A stretch of 64,000 nucleotides of DNA. It comes from Streptomyces gilvus. Lineage in GTDB: Bacteria > Actinomycetota > Actinomycetes > Streptomycetales > Streptomycetaceae. A model generated the notes under the pieces. The model was given only the letters and a program-made list of their open reading frames with translations, made no database searches and was not told the origin of the DNA. Position 1 is the stretch's first letter, and each line of letters begins with the position of its first letter. This document shows, piece after piece, positions 38,950-46,956 of this stretch. The stretch covers positions 558,001-622,000 of the forward strand of contig NZ_JAKWBE010000001.1 in NCBI RefSeq assembly GCF_022513565.1. The letters are read 5' to 3'. The translations under genes and the position numbers were made by a program.

Positions 38950-39595
38950 TCACGCGGCGCGACGGAGACTGTCTTCGGCCACCTCCTTGTCCAGCGCGGC
39001 CCGCACCAACGCGGCCGCCAGAACGGCCGGTTGGGTGTCCCCGGCGAGCTTCACGAGCCGGTCGGGATTCTTCGGCAGCCCCAGCCGCTCCGCTCCGTCG
39101 AGCGCCTTGCGGTCCAGGTAGGGCCACGTCCGGCCACACCCGCTGGACCTCGCGCAGGAAGATGTCCGCGCCGGCCGGCCCGATCCCGGGTATCTCCTGC
39201 AGCAGCCGCCGCAGTTCACCGACGTCGCCGTCCGCCTCCTCGCGCATCCGGCGCAGATCACCGCCCCACCGGTCGAGCAACAGCCGTGCTCCGTCGTCGA
39301 GTTGGGTGGCCGTGCGCTCGTCGTAGCGCCGGTATCCGCCCCGGCCGAGCGCGTCGACGCGCTCCTGCCAGTCGGCCTCGGCGGTGCGCCGCGGATCGCG
39401 CAGCCCGGCCCGGGACAGCTCCCGGGCCGTGGCGAGCGCGATCGACCCGCGGATACGGGCGCTGAGCAGCAGCGCGAGGACCAACAGCCGGTACAGCGGC
39501 TGCGGGGTGTCCCGCAGCGTGATGCCCGCCTCCTCGGCGAACGTCCGCCCGTGCGCGCCCACCAGCTCCCGCACCAGACGCCGTTGGTCGGTCAC
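38950..39595 (-). pseudogene. HhH-GPD-type endonuclease/DNA glycosylase gene with a frameshift
   Basis: Starting at GTG 39595, the frame encodes VTDQRRLVRELVGAHGRTFA and an HhH region LRRLLQEIPGIGPAGADIFL, as in endonuclease III-like proteins. At 39121 the reading frame breaks: the sequence continues correctly only one frame over, as YLDRKALDGAERLGLPKNPD and on to a stop at 38950-38952. A two-base loss (or one-base gain) in a C run explains it. It is either a recent pseudogene or a sequence error. The GTGA overlap with DUF3140 places it in the WhiB-Dps operon. Confidence 0.75.
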
Positions 39596-39924
39596 GGCCT
39601 GAGCGGGTCGTGCCCGAGCGTCATCAGCAGGTGCCGGCGCCGGGTCTCCTCCGGCTCCGGCTCGTTCTCCACCTCGGCCTGCGCGGTCACCGTGTCCACC
39701 ACCTCGTACATCACCTCGATGTCCTCCTCGGTGAGGTCGGTGCGCCGCTTCTGCAGGATCGCCAGAACGTGCCGGCCGGTGGGCGAGCCCGCGTGCTCGG
39801 GCAGCGGCTCGGTGCTCTCGTCGGCGTCGCTCACCCGCAGCCAGGCGGCGAGCTCCTGCGAGGTCATGTTCACCACGCGGTGGAAGTCCTCCCACAGCGC
39901 GTCGAGTTCGAGGGCGTCGGTCAT
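39592..39924 (-). CDS. DUF3140 protein
   Basis: A 110-residue acidic protein matching DUF3140, with ALWEDFHRVVNMTSQELAAW and DLTEEDIEVMYEVVDTVTAQ. The function is unknown. ATG 39924 is preferred over the longer open frame because GGAAAGGGGA lies just upstream and family similarity starts here. Its stop overlaps the start of the glycosylase gene. Confidence 0.85.
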   Translation of the reverse strand: MTDALELDALWEDFHRVVNMTSQELAAWLRVSDADESTEPLPEHAGSPTGRHVLAILQKRRTDLTEEDIEVMYEVVDTVTAQAEVENEPEPEETRRRHLLMTLGHDPLRP

Positions 39925-39965
39925 CGCGTCCCCTTTCCGTGCGTACGTGCTCGGCCGCGCCCCGC

Positions 39966-40448
39966 TCAGTCCTCGCGGGGGAAGTTCTCGGCCTCGAACA
40001 TCCACCGCTGCTTCTCCAGGTCGGCGGTGATGGCGATCAGCAGGTCCTGGGTGACCGGATCCGGCTCCTCGGTCGCGGCGATCCGCTCGCGCAGCCGCCC
40101 GATGGCCGCCTCCAGCGACTCCACCACCAGCCGCACGACCTCGGTGTCGCGCTGCCAGCCGTCCTTGGAGCCCGGCAGGGTGTAGGACGCGGCGATCGTC
40201 TCCGGCCGGCCGTCGGGCGGCAGGCCCAGCGCGGCGGACCGCTCCGCCACCGTGTCGGCGTACGTGCGTGCCATGTCCACGACCTCGTCGAGCTGCAGAT
40301 GGATCGAACGGAAGCGCGGGCCCACGATGTTCCAGTGCGCCTGCTTGCCGATCAGTGAGAGCCCGAGGAGATCGACGAGTGTGCTCTGCAGCGCCTCACC
40401 GGCGACCTTGCGGGCCGGCTCGGGCAGCGTGCTCTTCACCACGGTCAT
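39966..40448 (-). CDS. dps: Dps-family ferritin-like DNA-protection protein
   Basis: A 160-residue Dps protein that oxidises and stores iron in a dodecamer. Ferroxidase-site residues are visible in GLSLIGKQAHWNIVGPRFRS (His) and LDEVVDMARTYADTVAERSA (Asp/Glu). The C-terminal helix is AITADLEKQRWMFEAENFP. The start is ATG 40448, overlapping the WhiB stop by four bases, so it is co-translated with an Fe-S regulator. Confidence 0.93.
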   Translation of the reverse strand: MTVVKSTLPEPARKVAGEALQSTLVDLLGLSLIGKQAHWNIVGPRFRSIHLQLDEVVDMARTYADTVAERSAALGLPPDGRPETIAASYTLPGSKDGWQRDTEVVRLVVESLEAAIGRLRERIAATEEPDPVTQDLLIAITADLEKQRWMFEAENFPRED

Positions 40449-40702
40449 ACGGTGCTTCTCCTTCTGGCGTCGGTCGTGCCGGTACGGAGCAGTGCGACGC
40501 GTTCGGCCTCGTGGGTGCCGCCCCAGACCCCCGAGAGCGGCCCGCTGGCGAGCGCGTAGTCGAGGCACTCGACGGCGACCGGGCAGCGGGCGCAGACACG
40601 TTTGGCGGCGGCGATGTCCCGCAGCGCCGGTCCTTCGGTGCCGACGGGGAAGAACAGCTCGGGGTCCTCACCCACGCAGGCCGCCCTGCGCAACCACTCC
40701 AT
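40445..40702 (-). CDS. WhiB-like [4Fe-4S] regulator
   Basis: An 85-residue Wbl protein with the four iron-sulphur cysteines (RRAACVGED, RVCARCPVAVECLDYAL) and the turn SGVWGGTHEAER followed by a basic end. Wbl proteins bind sigma factors and respond to redox state or nitric oxide. ATG 40702 gives the usual Wbl length; a TTG at 40735 would add 11 residues. It is translationally coupled to dps. Confidence 0.93.
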   Translation of the reverse strand: MEWLRRAACVGEDPELFFPVGTEGPALRDIAAAKRVCARCPVAVECLDYALASGPLSGVWGGTHEAERVALLRTGTTDARRRSTV

Positions 40703-40753
40703 GCGGGCGCGGGTGCCCCGGGGCCCGCGCGGCAAACGCCACGCATGTCCGTC

Positions 40754-41563
40754 TCAGCCCTTGACCACACCGTCCAGGAAGCGGACGAGCTCCGCGAAGA
40801 CCTCGGCCCTGTTCGTCTCGTGGAACACCTCGTGCCGGGCGCCCGGGAAGACCCGCTCGGTGAGGACGCCGCCGCTCAGCCGCTCCACCCCGACCCGGCT
40901 CCCGGCGAGCGGCACCAGCCGGTCGTCGTCGCCGTGCAGCCACAGCACCGGCAGCCGGCCGACGTCACCGCCCTCGGCCACCCGCCGGAGCGTCCGCGCG
41001 AACGCCTCCACGGTCGGCCGCTTCATCGGCCCGTGCCACACCAGCGGATCCGCCCCGTACGCCGCCCCGACCGCCGGGTCCCGGGAGAGCGCGGCCGGAC
41101 TGATCGGCGTGTCCGGGATCTCGTCGAGCGCGAGCAGCCGCCCCGGCAGCGCCCAGGCCCCGATCACCGGCCCGGACAGCACGAGGGCGGCGAGCTCGTC
41201 GCCGTACCGCTGGGCGTACCGGGCGGCGATCAGCCCGCCCATCGAGTGCCCGACGAGCACGACGGGCAGCCCGGGGTACGCGGCCCGGGCCGGCTCGGCC
41301 ACCGCGTGCAGGTCACCGACGACCTCCTCGAAGTCCTCGACCAGCACCCGCTCACCGTCCGACTTCCCGTGCCCGAGATGGTCGGGTCCGAAGACGGCGG
41401 CCCCGTGCCGCCCGAGCACCCCGGCCAGTTCCTCGTACCGCCCGATGTGCTCCCCGTAGCCGTGCGCGATCAGCGCCAGGTACCGCGGCCGCTCATGGGG
41501 CCACTCACGGGCGACGAGGGCGCCCCGGCTCCCGGCCAGGACGTGCTCGCGGGCATCGGCCAT
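40754..41563 (-). CDS. Alpha/beta hydrolase, monoacylglycerol lipase-like
   Basis: A 269-residue serine hydrolase of the monoacylglycerol lipase group. It has the oxyanion block LALIAHGYGEHIGRYEEL, the nucleophile elbow VVLVGHSMGGLIAARYA, the acid region LWLHGDDDRLVPL and the histidine in GARHEVFHETNR. There is no signal peptide. ATG 41563 is supported by GGAGG (41567-41571) upstream. It may be co-transcribed with the WhiB gene 51 bases downstream. Confidence 0.9.
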   Translation of the reverse strand: MADAREHVLAGSRGALVAREWPHERPRYLALIAHGYGEHIGRYEELAGVLGRHGAAVFGPDHLGHGKSDGERVLVEDFEEVVGDLHAVAEPARAAYPGLPVVLVGHSMGGLIAARYAQRYGDELAALVLSGPVIGAWALPGRLLALDEIPDTPISPAALSRDPAVGAAYGADPLVWHGPMKRPTVEAFARTLRRVAEGGDVGRLPVLWLHGDDDRLVPLAGSRVGVERLSGGVLTERVFPGARHEVFHETNRAEVFAELVRFLDGVVKG

Positions 41564-41701
41564 GTCTCCTCCAGCTGAAGGGGCGGGGAGTCCCGTCCTC
41601 GTCGGCGGCTCCCGGAACGTCGGGGCACCCGGAACGTGGGGTGCCAACCAGCGAGACGGTACTTACCGCACCGGTTGTCCGCACATAGCATCGGTTCCCG
41701 C

Positions 41702-42475
41702 ATGAACACGATGACGCTCTGGCACATAACCGGCTGGGAGTTCGCCGCCCTCGCCTGCGCCGCCCTCCTCGTCGGCTTCTCCAAGACCGCCGTGAGCGGC
41801 GCCAACACGGTCAGCCTCGCCATCTTCGCCGCGGTGCTGCCCGCCCGCGCCTCCACCGGCGTCCTGCTGCCCATCCTGATCGTCGGCGACGTCCTGGCCG
41901 TCCTCACCTACCGCCGGCACGCCCACTGGCCGACCCTCTGGCGTCTGTTCCCGGCGGTCGCCGCGGGCGTGGTCGTGGGCACGCTGTTCCTGGTGTGGGC
42001 CGACGACCAGGTCGTACGGACGTCGATCGGCGCGATCCTGCTGCTCATGGCCGGGGTGACAGTGTGGCGGCGGCGCACGGCGCAGACCGAGGACGAACCG
42101 GACTCGGTGACCACCCGGACCGGCCGCCTCAAGGCCCGCTCCTACGGCGTCCTGGGCGGCTTCACCACGATGGTCGCCAACGCGGGCGGCCCGGTGATGT
42201 CGATGTACCTGCTCTCCGCCGGCTTCCGCAAGCTCGGCTTCCTCGGCACGTCGGCGTTCTTCTTCCTGATCGTCAACGTCTCCAAGGTTCCCTTCAGCGC
42301 CGGGCTCGGCCTGATCGACGGCCACTCGCTGCTCCTCGACGCCGCGCTCGCGGTGTTCGTCGTGCCCGGCGCGTTGCTCGGCAAATGGGCTGTGAACCGC
42401 ATCAACCAGCGGCTTTTCGAGCAACTCGTGATCGCGGCGACGGTCATCGGCGGACTCCAGCTGCTCCTGCGCTGA
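41702..42475 (+). CDS. TSUP/TauE-SafE family sulphite or organosulphonate exporter
   Basis: A 257-residue membrane protein with about eight helices and the duplicated TSUP layout: LACAALLVGFSKTAVSGANT in repeat one and YGVLGGFTTMVANAGGPVMS in repeat two. The family moves sulphite, sulphoacetate and similar anions. Two copies of CCCGGAACGT (41610-41619 and 41629-41638) stand upstream of the divergent lipase and this gene and may be binding sites. Confidence 0.88.
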   Translation: MNTMTLWHITGWEFAALACAALLVGFSKTAVSGANTVSLAIFAAVLPARASTGVLLPILIVGDVLAVLTYRRHAHWPTLWRLFPAVAAGVVVGTLFLVWADDQVVRTSIGAILLLMAGVTVWRRRTAQTEDEPDSVTTRTGRLKARSYGVLGGFTTMVANAGGPVMSMYLLSAGFRKLGFLGTSAFFFLIVNVSKVPFSAGLGLIDGHSLLLDAALAVFVVPGALLGKWAVNRINQRLFEQLVIAATVIGGLQLLLR

Positions 42476-42510
42476 GACGGGAATGCGACGGGGGCCGGTG
42501 CTGTTACACC

Positions 42511-42527
42511 GCATGTGATTGACATGC
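42511..42527 (+). promoter_or_regulatory. Palindrome upstream of the zinc-free ribosomal protein operon
   Basis: GCATGT-GATTG-ACATGC is a perfect 6-bp dyad with a five-base centre, 40 bases before the L33 start. Cysteine-free ribosomal paralogues are normally controlled by the zinc repressor Zur. However, this dyad (TG-N7-CA) does not match the Streptomyces Zur box (TG-N11-CA) as I know it, so its ligand is open. Confidence 0.5.
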
Positions 42528-42566
42528 CTGGATCAAAGATTCGGGCGTGGGCGAAGGGAGGACCTC

Positions 42567-42731
42567 ATGGCACGCAGTACCGCGCGCCCCGTCGTCAAGC
42601 TGAAGTCGACGGCCGGAACCGGTGTCACCTACGTGACCCGCAAGAACCGCAGGAACGACCCCGACCGGCTCGTCCTGCGCAAGTACGACCCGGTGGCCGG
42701 CGCGCACGTCGAGTTCCGCGAGGAGCGCTGA
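42567..42731 (+). CDS. rpmG: Ribosomal protein L33, cysteine-free form
   Basis: A 54-residue bL33 with [20 protein letters not shown] and [16 protein letters not shown]. The two CxxC pairs of zinc-binding L33 are absent, so this is the zinc-independent paralogue made under zinc shortage to free zinc from ribosomes. The start is ATG 42567 with GGGAGG (42557-42562). Confidence 0.94.
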   Translation: MARSTARPVVKLKSTAGTGVTYVTRKNRRNDPDRLVLRKYDPVAGAHVEFREER

Positions 42732-42787
42732 ACCAGCCGGAGCGGGCCCGCACCGTCGGGCCCGCGGTCCCCGAGGAGGTAAACCCC

Positions 42788-43048
42788 GTGAAGCCCCGCA
42801 TCCATCCCGAATCCCGGCTCGTGGTCTTCCGCGACCGCGCCGCGGACACGGCGTTCCTGACCCGCTCCACCGCCGACTCGTCCCGGACGATCGAGTGGGA
42901 GGACGGCAACACCTACCCCCTGATCGACGTCGAGATCTCGTCGGCGTCCCACCCCTTCTACACCGGCAGGGCGCGGGTCCTGGACAGCGCCGGCCGAGTC
43001 GAACGCTTCGAGCGCCGCTACGGCCGTACCGCCGCTGCCCGCGCCTGA
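42788..43048 (+). CDS. rpmE2: Ribosomal protein L31 type B
   Basis: An 86-residue bL31 of type B. It begins with GTG 42788 as [20 protein letters not shown] and contains [20 protein letters not shown] and VERFERRYG. There is no CxxC zinc site. GAGGAGG (42773-42779) lies upstream. It is the second gene of the zinc-independent trio. Confidence 0.94.
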   Translation: MKPRIHPESRLVVFRDRAADTAFLTRSTADSSRTIEWEDGNTYPLIDVEISSASHPFYTGRARVLDSAGRVERFERRYGRTAAARA

Positions 43049-43088
43049 CGCGTCCGAGGAGCGACACGAGCACGAGGAGGACAGCCCC

Positions 43089-43211
43089 ATGAAGGTGCGC
43101 AAGTCCCTGCGTTCCCTCAAGGCCAGGCCCGGCGCCCAGGTGGTGCGCCGACGCGGTGTGGTCTATGTGATCAACAAGAAGGATCCGCGCTTCAAGGCCC
43201 GCCAGGGCTGA
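43089..43211 (+). CDS. rpmJ: Ribosomal protein L36, cysteine-free form
   Basis: A 40-residue bL36 beginning [17 protein letters not shown] and ending [11 protein letters not shown]. In the zinc form of L36, cysteines and a histidine lie at these positions; here they are replaced by Ser, Leu, Val and Asn. GAGGA (43076-43080) provides the ribosome-binding site. A strong terminator follows 12 bases after the stop. Confidence 0.94.
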   Translation: MKVRKSLRSLKARPGAQVVRRRGVVYVINKKDPRFKARQG

Positions 43212-43223
43212 CGCGGACAGCTA

Positions 43224-43255
43224 CGGCCGCCCGGGCACCCCTGCCCGGGCGGCCG
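43224..43255 (+). terminator. Strong hairpin terminator after rpmJ
   Basis: CGGCCGCCCGGGCA (43224-43237) pairs perfectly with TGCCCGGGCGGCCG (43242-43255) around CCCC, and TTCCT follows. It ends the ribosomal trio before cobK. Confidence 0.85.
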
Positions 43256-43287
43256 TTCCTCGTCCCCCATCTCGTACGCTCCCTCCC

Positions 43288-44034
43288 ATGTCCCCGCACG
43301 TCCTCGTCCTCGGCGGCACCACCGAGGCCCGCGAACTGGCCGCCGTCCTCGCGGCACGGCCCGGCGTCCGCGTCACCACCTCGCTCGCCGGGCGGGTGAG
43401 CCGGCCGGGCGCGCTGGCCGGGGACGTACGGGTCGGCGGGTTCGGCGGGGCCGAGGGGCTCGCCGAGTGGCTGCGGGAGCAGCGGGTGGACGCGCTGGTC
43501 GACGCCACGCACCCGTTCGCCGGGACGATCACCGCGAACGCCGCGCGGGCCGCGGCGGCCACCGGCGTGCCCGCCGTCGTGCTGCGCCGCCCGGGCTGGC
43601 GGCCCACCCCCGGCGACCACTGGCACCCGGTCCCGTCCCTGACCGCCGCCGCCGACCTGCTGCCCCGCCTCGGCAGCCGGATCTTCCTCACCACCGGACG
43701 CCTGGGCCTGGCGGCCTTCGCCCACCTGGGCGACCTGCACTTCGTCGTACGCTCGGTGGAACCGCCCGAGCCGCCCCTGCCGCCGCACACCGAAGTGCTG
43801 CTGGGGCGCGGCCCGTTCACGGTGGCCGACGAGACCGCGCTCCTTCGCGAGTACCTGATCGACGTCCTGGTCACGAAGGACAGCGGGGGAGCGGCGACGG
43901 CGGCGAAACTGACCGCCGCCCGCGAACTCGCCCTGCCCGTCGTGGTCGTAGAACGCCCACCGCTGCCGGACGGCGTCACTCCCGTACCCGACGTGGCCGC
44001 GGCCCTCGACCGGCTGGGCCTCAGCCTGTCGTGA
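43288..44034 (+). CDS. cobK: Precorrin-6A reductase
   Basis: A 248-residue NADPH-dependent reductase of aerobic cobalamin synthesis (precorrin-6A to dihydroprecorrin-6). It opens VLVLGGTTEARELAAVLAAR, contains VDALVDATHPFAGTITANAA (catalytic region) and PAVVLRRPGW, and ends with LVTKDSGGAATAAKL, all conserved in CobK. The rest of the pathway is not in the window apart from cobF. The end overlaps the convergent zinc-ribbon gene by 14 bases. Confidence 0.93.
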   Translation: MSPHVLVLGGTTEARELAAVLAARPGVRVTTSLAGRVSRPGALAGDVRVGGFGGAEGLAEWLREQRVDALVDATHPFAGTITANAARAAAATGVPAVVLRRPGWRPTPGDHWHPVPSLTAAADLLPRLGSRIFLTTGRLGLAAFAHLGDLHFVVRSVEPPEPPLPPHTEVLLGRGPFTVADETALLREYLIDVLVTKDSGGAATAAKLTAARELALPVVVVERPPLPDGVTPVPDVAAALDRLGLSLS

Positions 44035-44506
44035 CGGACGCCCGCATACGGTCGATCACGCGCAGCACCTCGGCGCGGTTCTTGGCGCTCTTGATCCACG
44101 CGGGAAGCCGCGCGACCAGCGTCATCTTCCGCCCGGTGTCGTACCAGGGCGCTCGTTCCCGCAGGTCGGCGGCGACGAACCGCCTGATGAGATCCAGGTG
44201 TTCGAGGTTGTACGCCCACAGCTCACCGTGCCGGGTGTCGGCTCGCAGCCACAGCGGAGGCCGGTGACAGGTCCGGCTCGCGCGCGCCGACGGGCGGGAG
44301 GGGCCGATGTCGATCCGGGACAGGCCGCAGGACCGGCAGACCACACGCCGTTCCGGGTACGTCACCCCGCGGGCGTCGGGCGTGCGGCCCGGCCGCCGCC
44401 CGTAGTGGGCGACGCGGTCGCAGCGCGGGCAGCGGACGAGCAGCGACGCGCTGAAGTCGTACACCGTGCTGCGCGGGTCGTGGAACCGGACGGGTGAGGC
44501 GGACAT
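44021..44506 (-). CDS. Zinc-ribbon protein of unknown function
   Basis: A 161-residue protein with a four-cysteine ribbon, LVRCPRCDRVAHYG and RRVVCRSCGLSRIDIG, followed by a basic, aromatic domain (LWLRADTRHGELWAYNLEHL, RFVAADLRERAPWY). Homologues in actinobacteria are annotated only as TFIIB-type zinc-ribbon proteins. The start is ATG 44506, where the conserved MSASPVRFHDPR begins. Confidence 0.8.
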   Translation of the reverse strand: MSASPVRFHDPRSTVYDFSASLLVRCPRCDRVAHYGRRPGRTPDARGVTYPERRVVCRSCGLSRIDIGPSRPSARASRTCHRPPLWLRADTRHGELWAYNLEHLDLIRRFVAADLRERAPWYDTGRKMTLVARLPAWIKSAKNRAEVLRVIDRMRASVTTG

Positions 44507-44664
44507 GCGCCGTGTATGACCACCGCCGCGTCCGCGCGGCACGCGTTTTTCCGGGGCCGCCTTGAGACGGCCGACCCGCGCGCCGTGCCCCGAGACCGGA
44601 CACGGTCGCGGGCAGCGCCGTGCCCACGCGCCTGTGCCGGACCGTCCGCTCGGGTGGGCCCCGC

Positions 44665-45441
44665 CTAGCGCTCCCCGGGATGTCTGCGCAGCAGATACGT
44701 GTCCATGATCCACCCCTTGCGCTCCCTGGCCTCGGCGCGCAGCCGCTCGATGCGCGGCGCGGCCTCGGCGATCGGGCCGGAGGCGAGGATCTCGTCGGGG
44801 GTGCCTATGTAGGCGCCCCAGTAGATGTCGATGTCCTGGTCCGCGTACTGGCGGAAGGTCTGGTGCGCGTCCAGCATCACCACGACGTCGTCCACCCCCT
44901 CGGGGAAGCCCTCGGCGAGCCGCCGTCCCGTGGTGATCTGGACGGGCCGGGCGACCCGGTTGAGCCCGGTCCGGTGCCGGGCGACCAGCGCCGAGACACT
45001 GCTGATGCCGGGCACGACGTCGAACGTGAAGTCGACCGCGCCCCGCTCCAGCACCTCCTCGAGGATCCCGATCGTGCTGTCGTACAGCGCGGGGTCCCCC
45101 CACACCAGGAACGCCCCGGTCTCCTCCTCGCCCAGCTCCTCGGCGATCAGCCGCTCGTAGATCCCGGCCCGGGCGCTGCGCCAGTCGCCGACGGCGGGGG
45201 AGTACGCCGCGCCGCCCGCCGTGCGGTCCCGCTCCGGGTCCCGCGCCTCGACCACCCGGTACGACGCGCCGTCCGGCAGGTGCGCCTCCAGCATGTCCCG
45301 GCGCAGCCGCGTCAGGTCGCTCTTCACCTCGCCCTTGTCCAGGACGAAGAACACGTCCGTGCCGCGCAGCGCCCGCACCGCCTGCAGGGTCAGCTGGTCG
45401 GGGTCGCCCGCGCCGATACCGATGACATGAATCTTTCGCAC
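44665..45441 (-). CDS. cobF: Precorrin-6A synthase (deacetylating)
   Basis: A 258-residue SAM-dependent methylase of aerobic B12 synthesis that methylates C-1 of precorrin-5 with loss of acetate. The tetrapyrrole methylase hallmarks are IHVIGIGAGDPDQLTLQAVR, GAFLVWGDPALYDSTIGILE and VVPGISSVSALVARH. CobF-specific parts are FVLDKGEVKSDLTRLRRDML and YWGAYIGTPDEIL. GTG 45441 gives the conserved start; ATG 45459 would add six residues. The minisatellite lies directly upstream. Confidence 0.92.
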   Translation of the reverse strand: MRKIHVIGIGAGDPDQLTLQAVRALRGTDVFFVLDKGEVKSDLTRLRRDMLEAHLPDGASYRVVEARDPERDRTAGGAAYSPAVGDWRSARAGIYERLIAEELGEEETGAFLVWGDPALYDSTIGILEEVLERGAVDFTFDVVPGISSVSALVARHRTGLNRVARPVQITTGRRLAEGFPEGVDDVVVMLDAHQTFRQYADQDIDIYWGAYIGTPDEILASGPIAEAAPRIERLRAEARERKGWIMDTYLLRRHPGER

Positions 45442-45520
45442 GCCCCGAGTCTGCCGCACGGCACTGACAACGCGGACACCGCGTCGGGTCGGGTGAGCAG
45501 GAAGGACGGCCGCCCGCCTC

Positions 45521-45985
45521 GGATCATCCCCGAAGGCCGGGGCATGCGCGTCGGCGCGTCATCCGCGAAGCTGGGGCCGACCGCGCGCGTCATCCGCGAA
45601 GCTGGGGCCGACCGCGCGCGGGTCGTTCGTGAAGCCGGGGCTGGGCGTTCGCGGTCGCCCTGAAGCCGGGGTCGGCCGGTGGGGGGTCAGCCCCGAGGTG
45701 GGGCCGGGCGTTCGCGGGCGAGCCCTGTGGTGGGGGCCGGGCGTTCGCGGGCGAGCCCTGAGGCCGGGGTACGTCGTTTGCGGGCGAGCCCTGAGGCCGG
45801 GGTAGGCCATTTGCGGGTCAGTCCCGAGGTGGGTTCGGCCGCTCAGGGGTTCTCCGCGAAGCCGGAGTCGGCCGCTCACCGGTCATCTGCGAAGTCGGAG
45901 TCGGCCTCACTGGTCATGCGCGAAGTCGGAGTCGGCTGTTCTCCGGTCATCCGCGAAGCCTCGGAGCCCGCTCCGCCGCGTCGAT
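45521..45985. repeat. 33-bp minisatellite, about 14 units
   Basis: The interval between cobF and the DUF309 gene is filled by abutting repeats of 31-36 bases, mostly 33. Units begin near 45521, 45558, 45589, 45621, 45653, 45685 and then about every 33 bases to 45947. The first half of each unit approximates GGTCATCCGCGAAGCCGGGG, the second half TCGGCCGTTCGCG. Middle units share GGGCGAGCCCTGAGGCCGGG. The last unit is also the 3' end of the DUF309 gene, including its stop codon. Units abut without spacers, so this is not CRISPR. Confidence 0.88.
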
Positions 45986-46462
45986 GATCTCGCCGCCCCG
46001 CTCGACTGCCTCCGCCAGCTCCCGGGCCCAGTCCGCCAGCGACGGTAGATCCATCCCGTACGGCACCGGCCGCCCCGCGTCCGCCGCCCACTCCTCCACG
46101 GCCTCGGCGCCGCGCCGCAGCAGTCGGGGACCGCCCGTGAGGTTGCCCCGGGCGGAGTGCGTGAGACCGACGGCGAGCTGGGCGAGCCCCCGCCACAGCT
46201 GCCGTTCCTCCTCCGGCCCCGACTTCCAGGCGTCCTCGAACACCTCGTGCGCGTGGAACGGCTTCCCCGCGTCCAGCAGCTCCTGCGCCTCGGCGACTGT
46301 TTGCAGCGGAGTCCGTACGACCCCCTCCGGCTGCCGCTCCACCCCGGCCGCGCCGTACGGCAAGGGCCGCCCCAGCCCGTCCCGGGGCCGGGCGTTGCGG
46401 GCCCGGCCCTCCCCGTCCCGGTCCCGTCCCGTCACCGACCGCCCTGCGGATGCGCTGCCCAT
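45947..46462 (-). CDS. DUF309 protein
   Basis: A 171-residue protein. Residues about 70-160 form the DUF309 helical bundle, with KPFHAHEVFEDAWKSGPEEE (HxxHE-like motif) and RGLAQLAVGLTHSARGN. The first 40 residues are a basic low-complexity tail. The start is ATG 46462. The final codons (RLRG and TGA) form the terminal unit of the neighbouring 33-bp array, suggesting the array grew from this gene end. Confidence 0.85.
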   Translation of the reverse strand: MGSASAGRSVTGRDRDGEGRARNARPRDGLGRPLPYGAAGVERQPEGVVRTPLQTVAEAQELLDAGKPFHAHEVFEDAWKSGPEEERQLWRGLAQLAVGLTHSARGNLTGGPRLLRRGAEAVEEWAADAGRPVPYGMDLPSLADWARELAEAVERGGEIIDAAERAPRLRG

Positions 46463-46562
46463 ACGCCGATTGTGCCGCGCCCGGCGGCCCGCTTCGGGGC
46501 TGCCCCCGTCGTGGGGTAAAGTGCTGTTCACGTGATCACGCGGTCCACCGCGCGGCACGCAC

Positions 46563-46636
<74 letters not shown>

Positions 46637-46652
46637 CGGTGCGAAGGGTCTT

Positions 46653-46682
46653 CGCAGGCGAGAGCCTGCGGGGGCCCTTTTC
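46653..46682 (+). terminator. Terminator after the second tRNA-Pro
   Basis: CGCAGGC (46653-46659), loop GAGA, GCCTGCG (46664-46670), then GGGGCCCTTTT. It is preceded by a smaller hairpin, GCGAA/TTCGC. This is a typical factor-independent stop for a tRNA unit. The rest of 46683-46956 shows no gene. Confidence 0.8.
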
Positions 46683-46956
46683 CGTATGGCCGGAGGAGAG
46701 CCAGGGCCGTCCGGACGCGGGACGCGGTGATCTCCGCCGTACCGCACCGCGCACTCGATTTGCGATCTTCATTGGATCACTCTTTGCTGGAATGGTCCGA
46801 TCAAGCGGGACTGCTTGAACTCCCTCATCACCGCCCACGGCCCGTGGGCGTGCCGGTCTCATGAGCGCTGAACGGGCGCCCGGCCTCGTGGTCACGAGCA
46901 ACTGTCGATACTCCCGGCCGCGCCGTGCGGTCGTGCAGGGCATGCGGAGGCCGAAG

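Noticed and set aside
42511..42527. A canonical Zur box before rpmG
   Set aside because: The dyad has TG-N7-CA spacing and lacks the AAAATGATTTT-type centre expected. It is kept only as an unidentified palindrome.
45521..45985. CRISPR array
   Set aside because: Units abut directly with no unique spacers, repeats are degenerate, and no cas gene is in the window.
45559..45987. Open frames with an 11-residue period on both strands of the minisatellite
   Set aside because: They follow from a 33-bp period in GC-rich DNA. Units vary from 31 to 36 bases and no start site is convincing.
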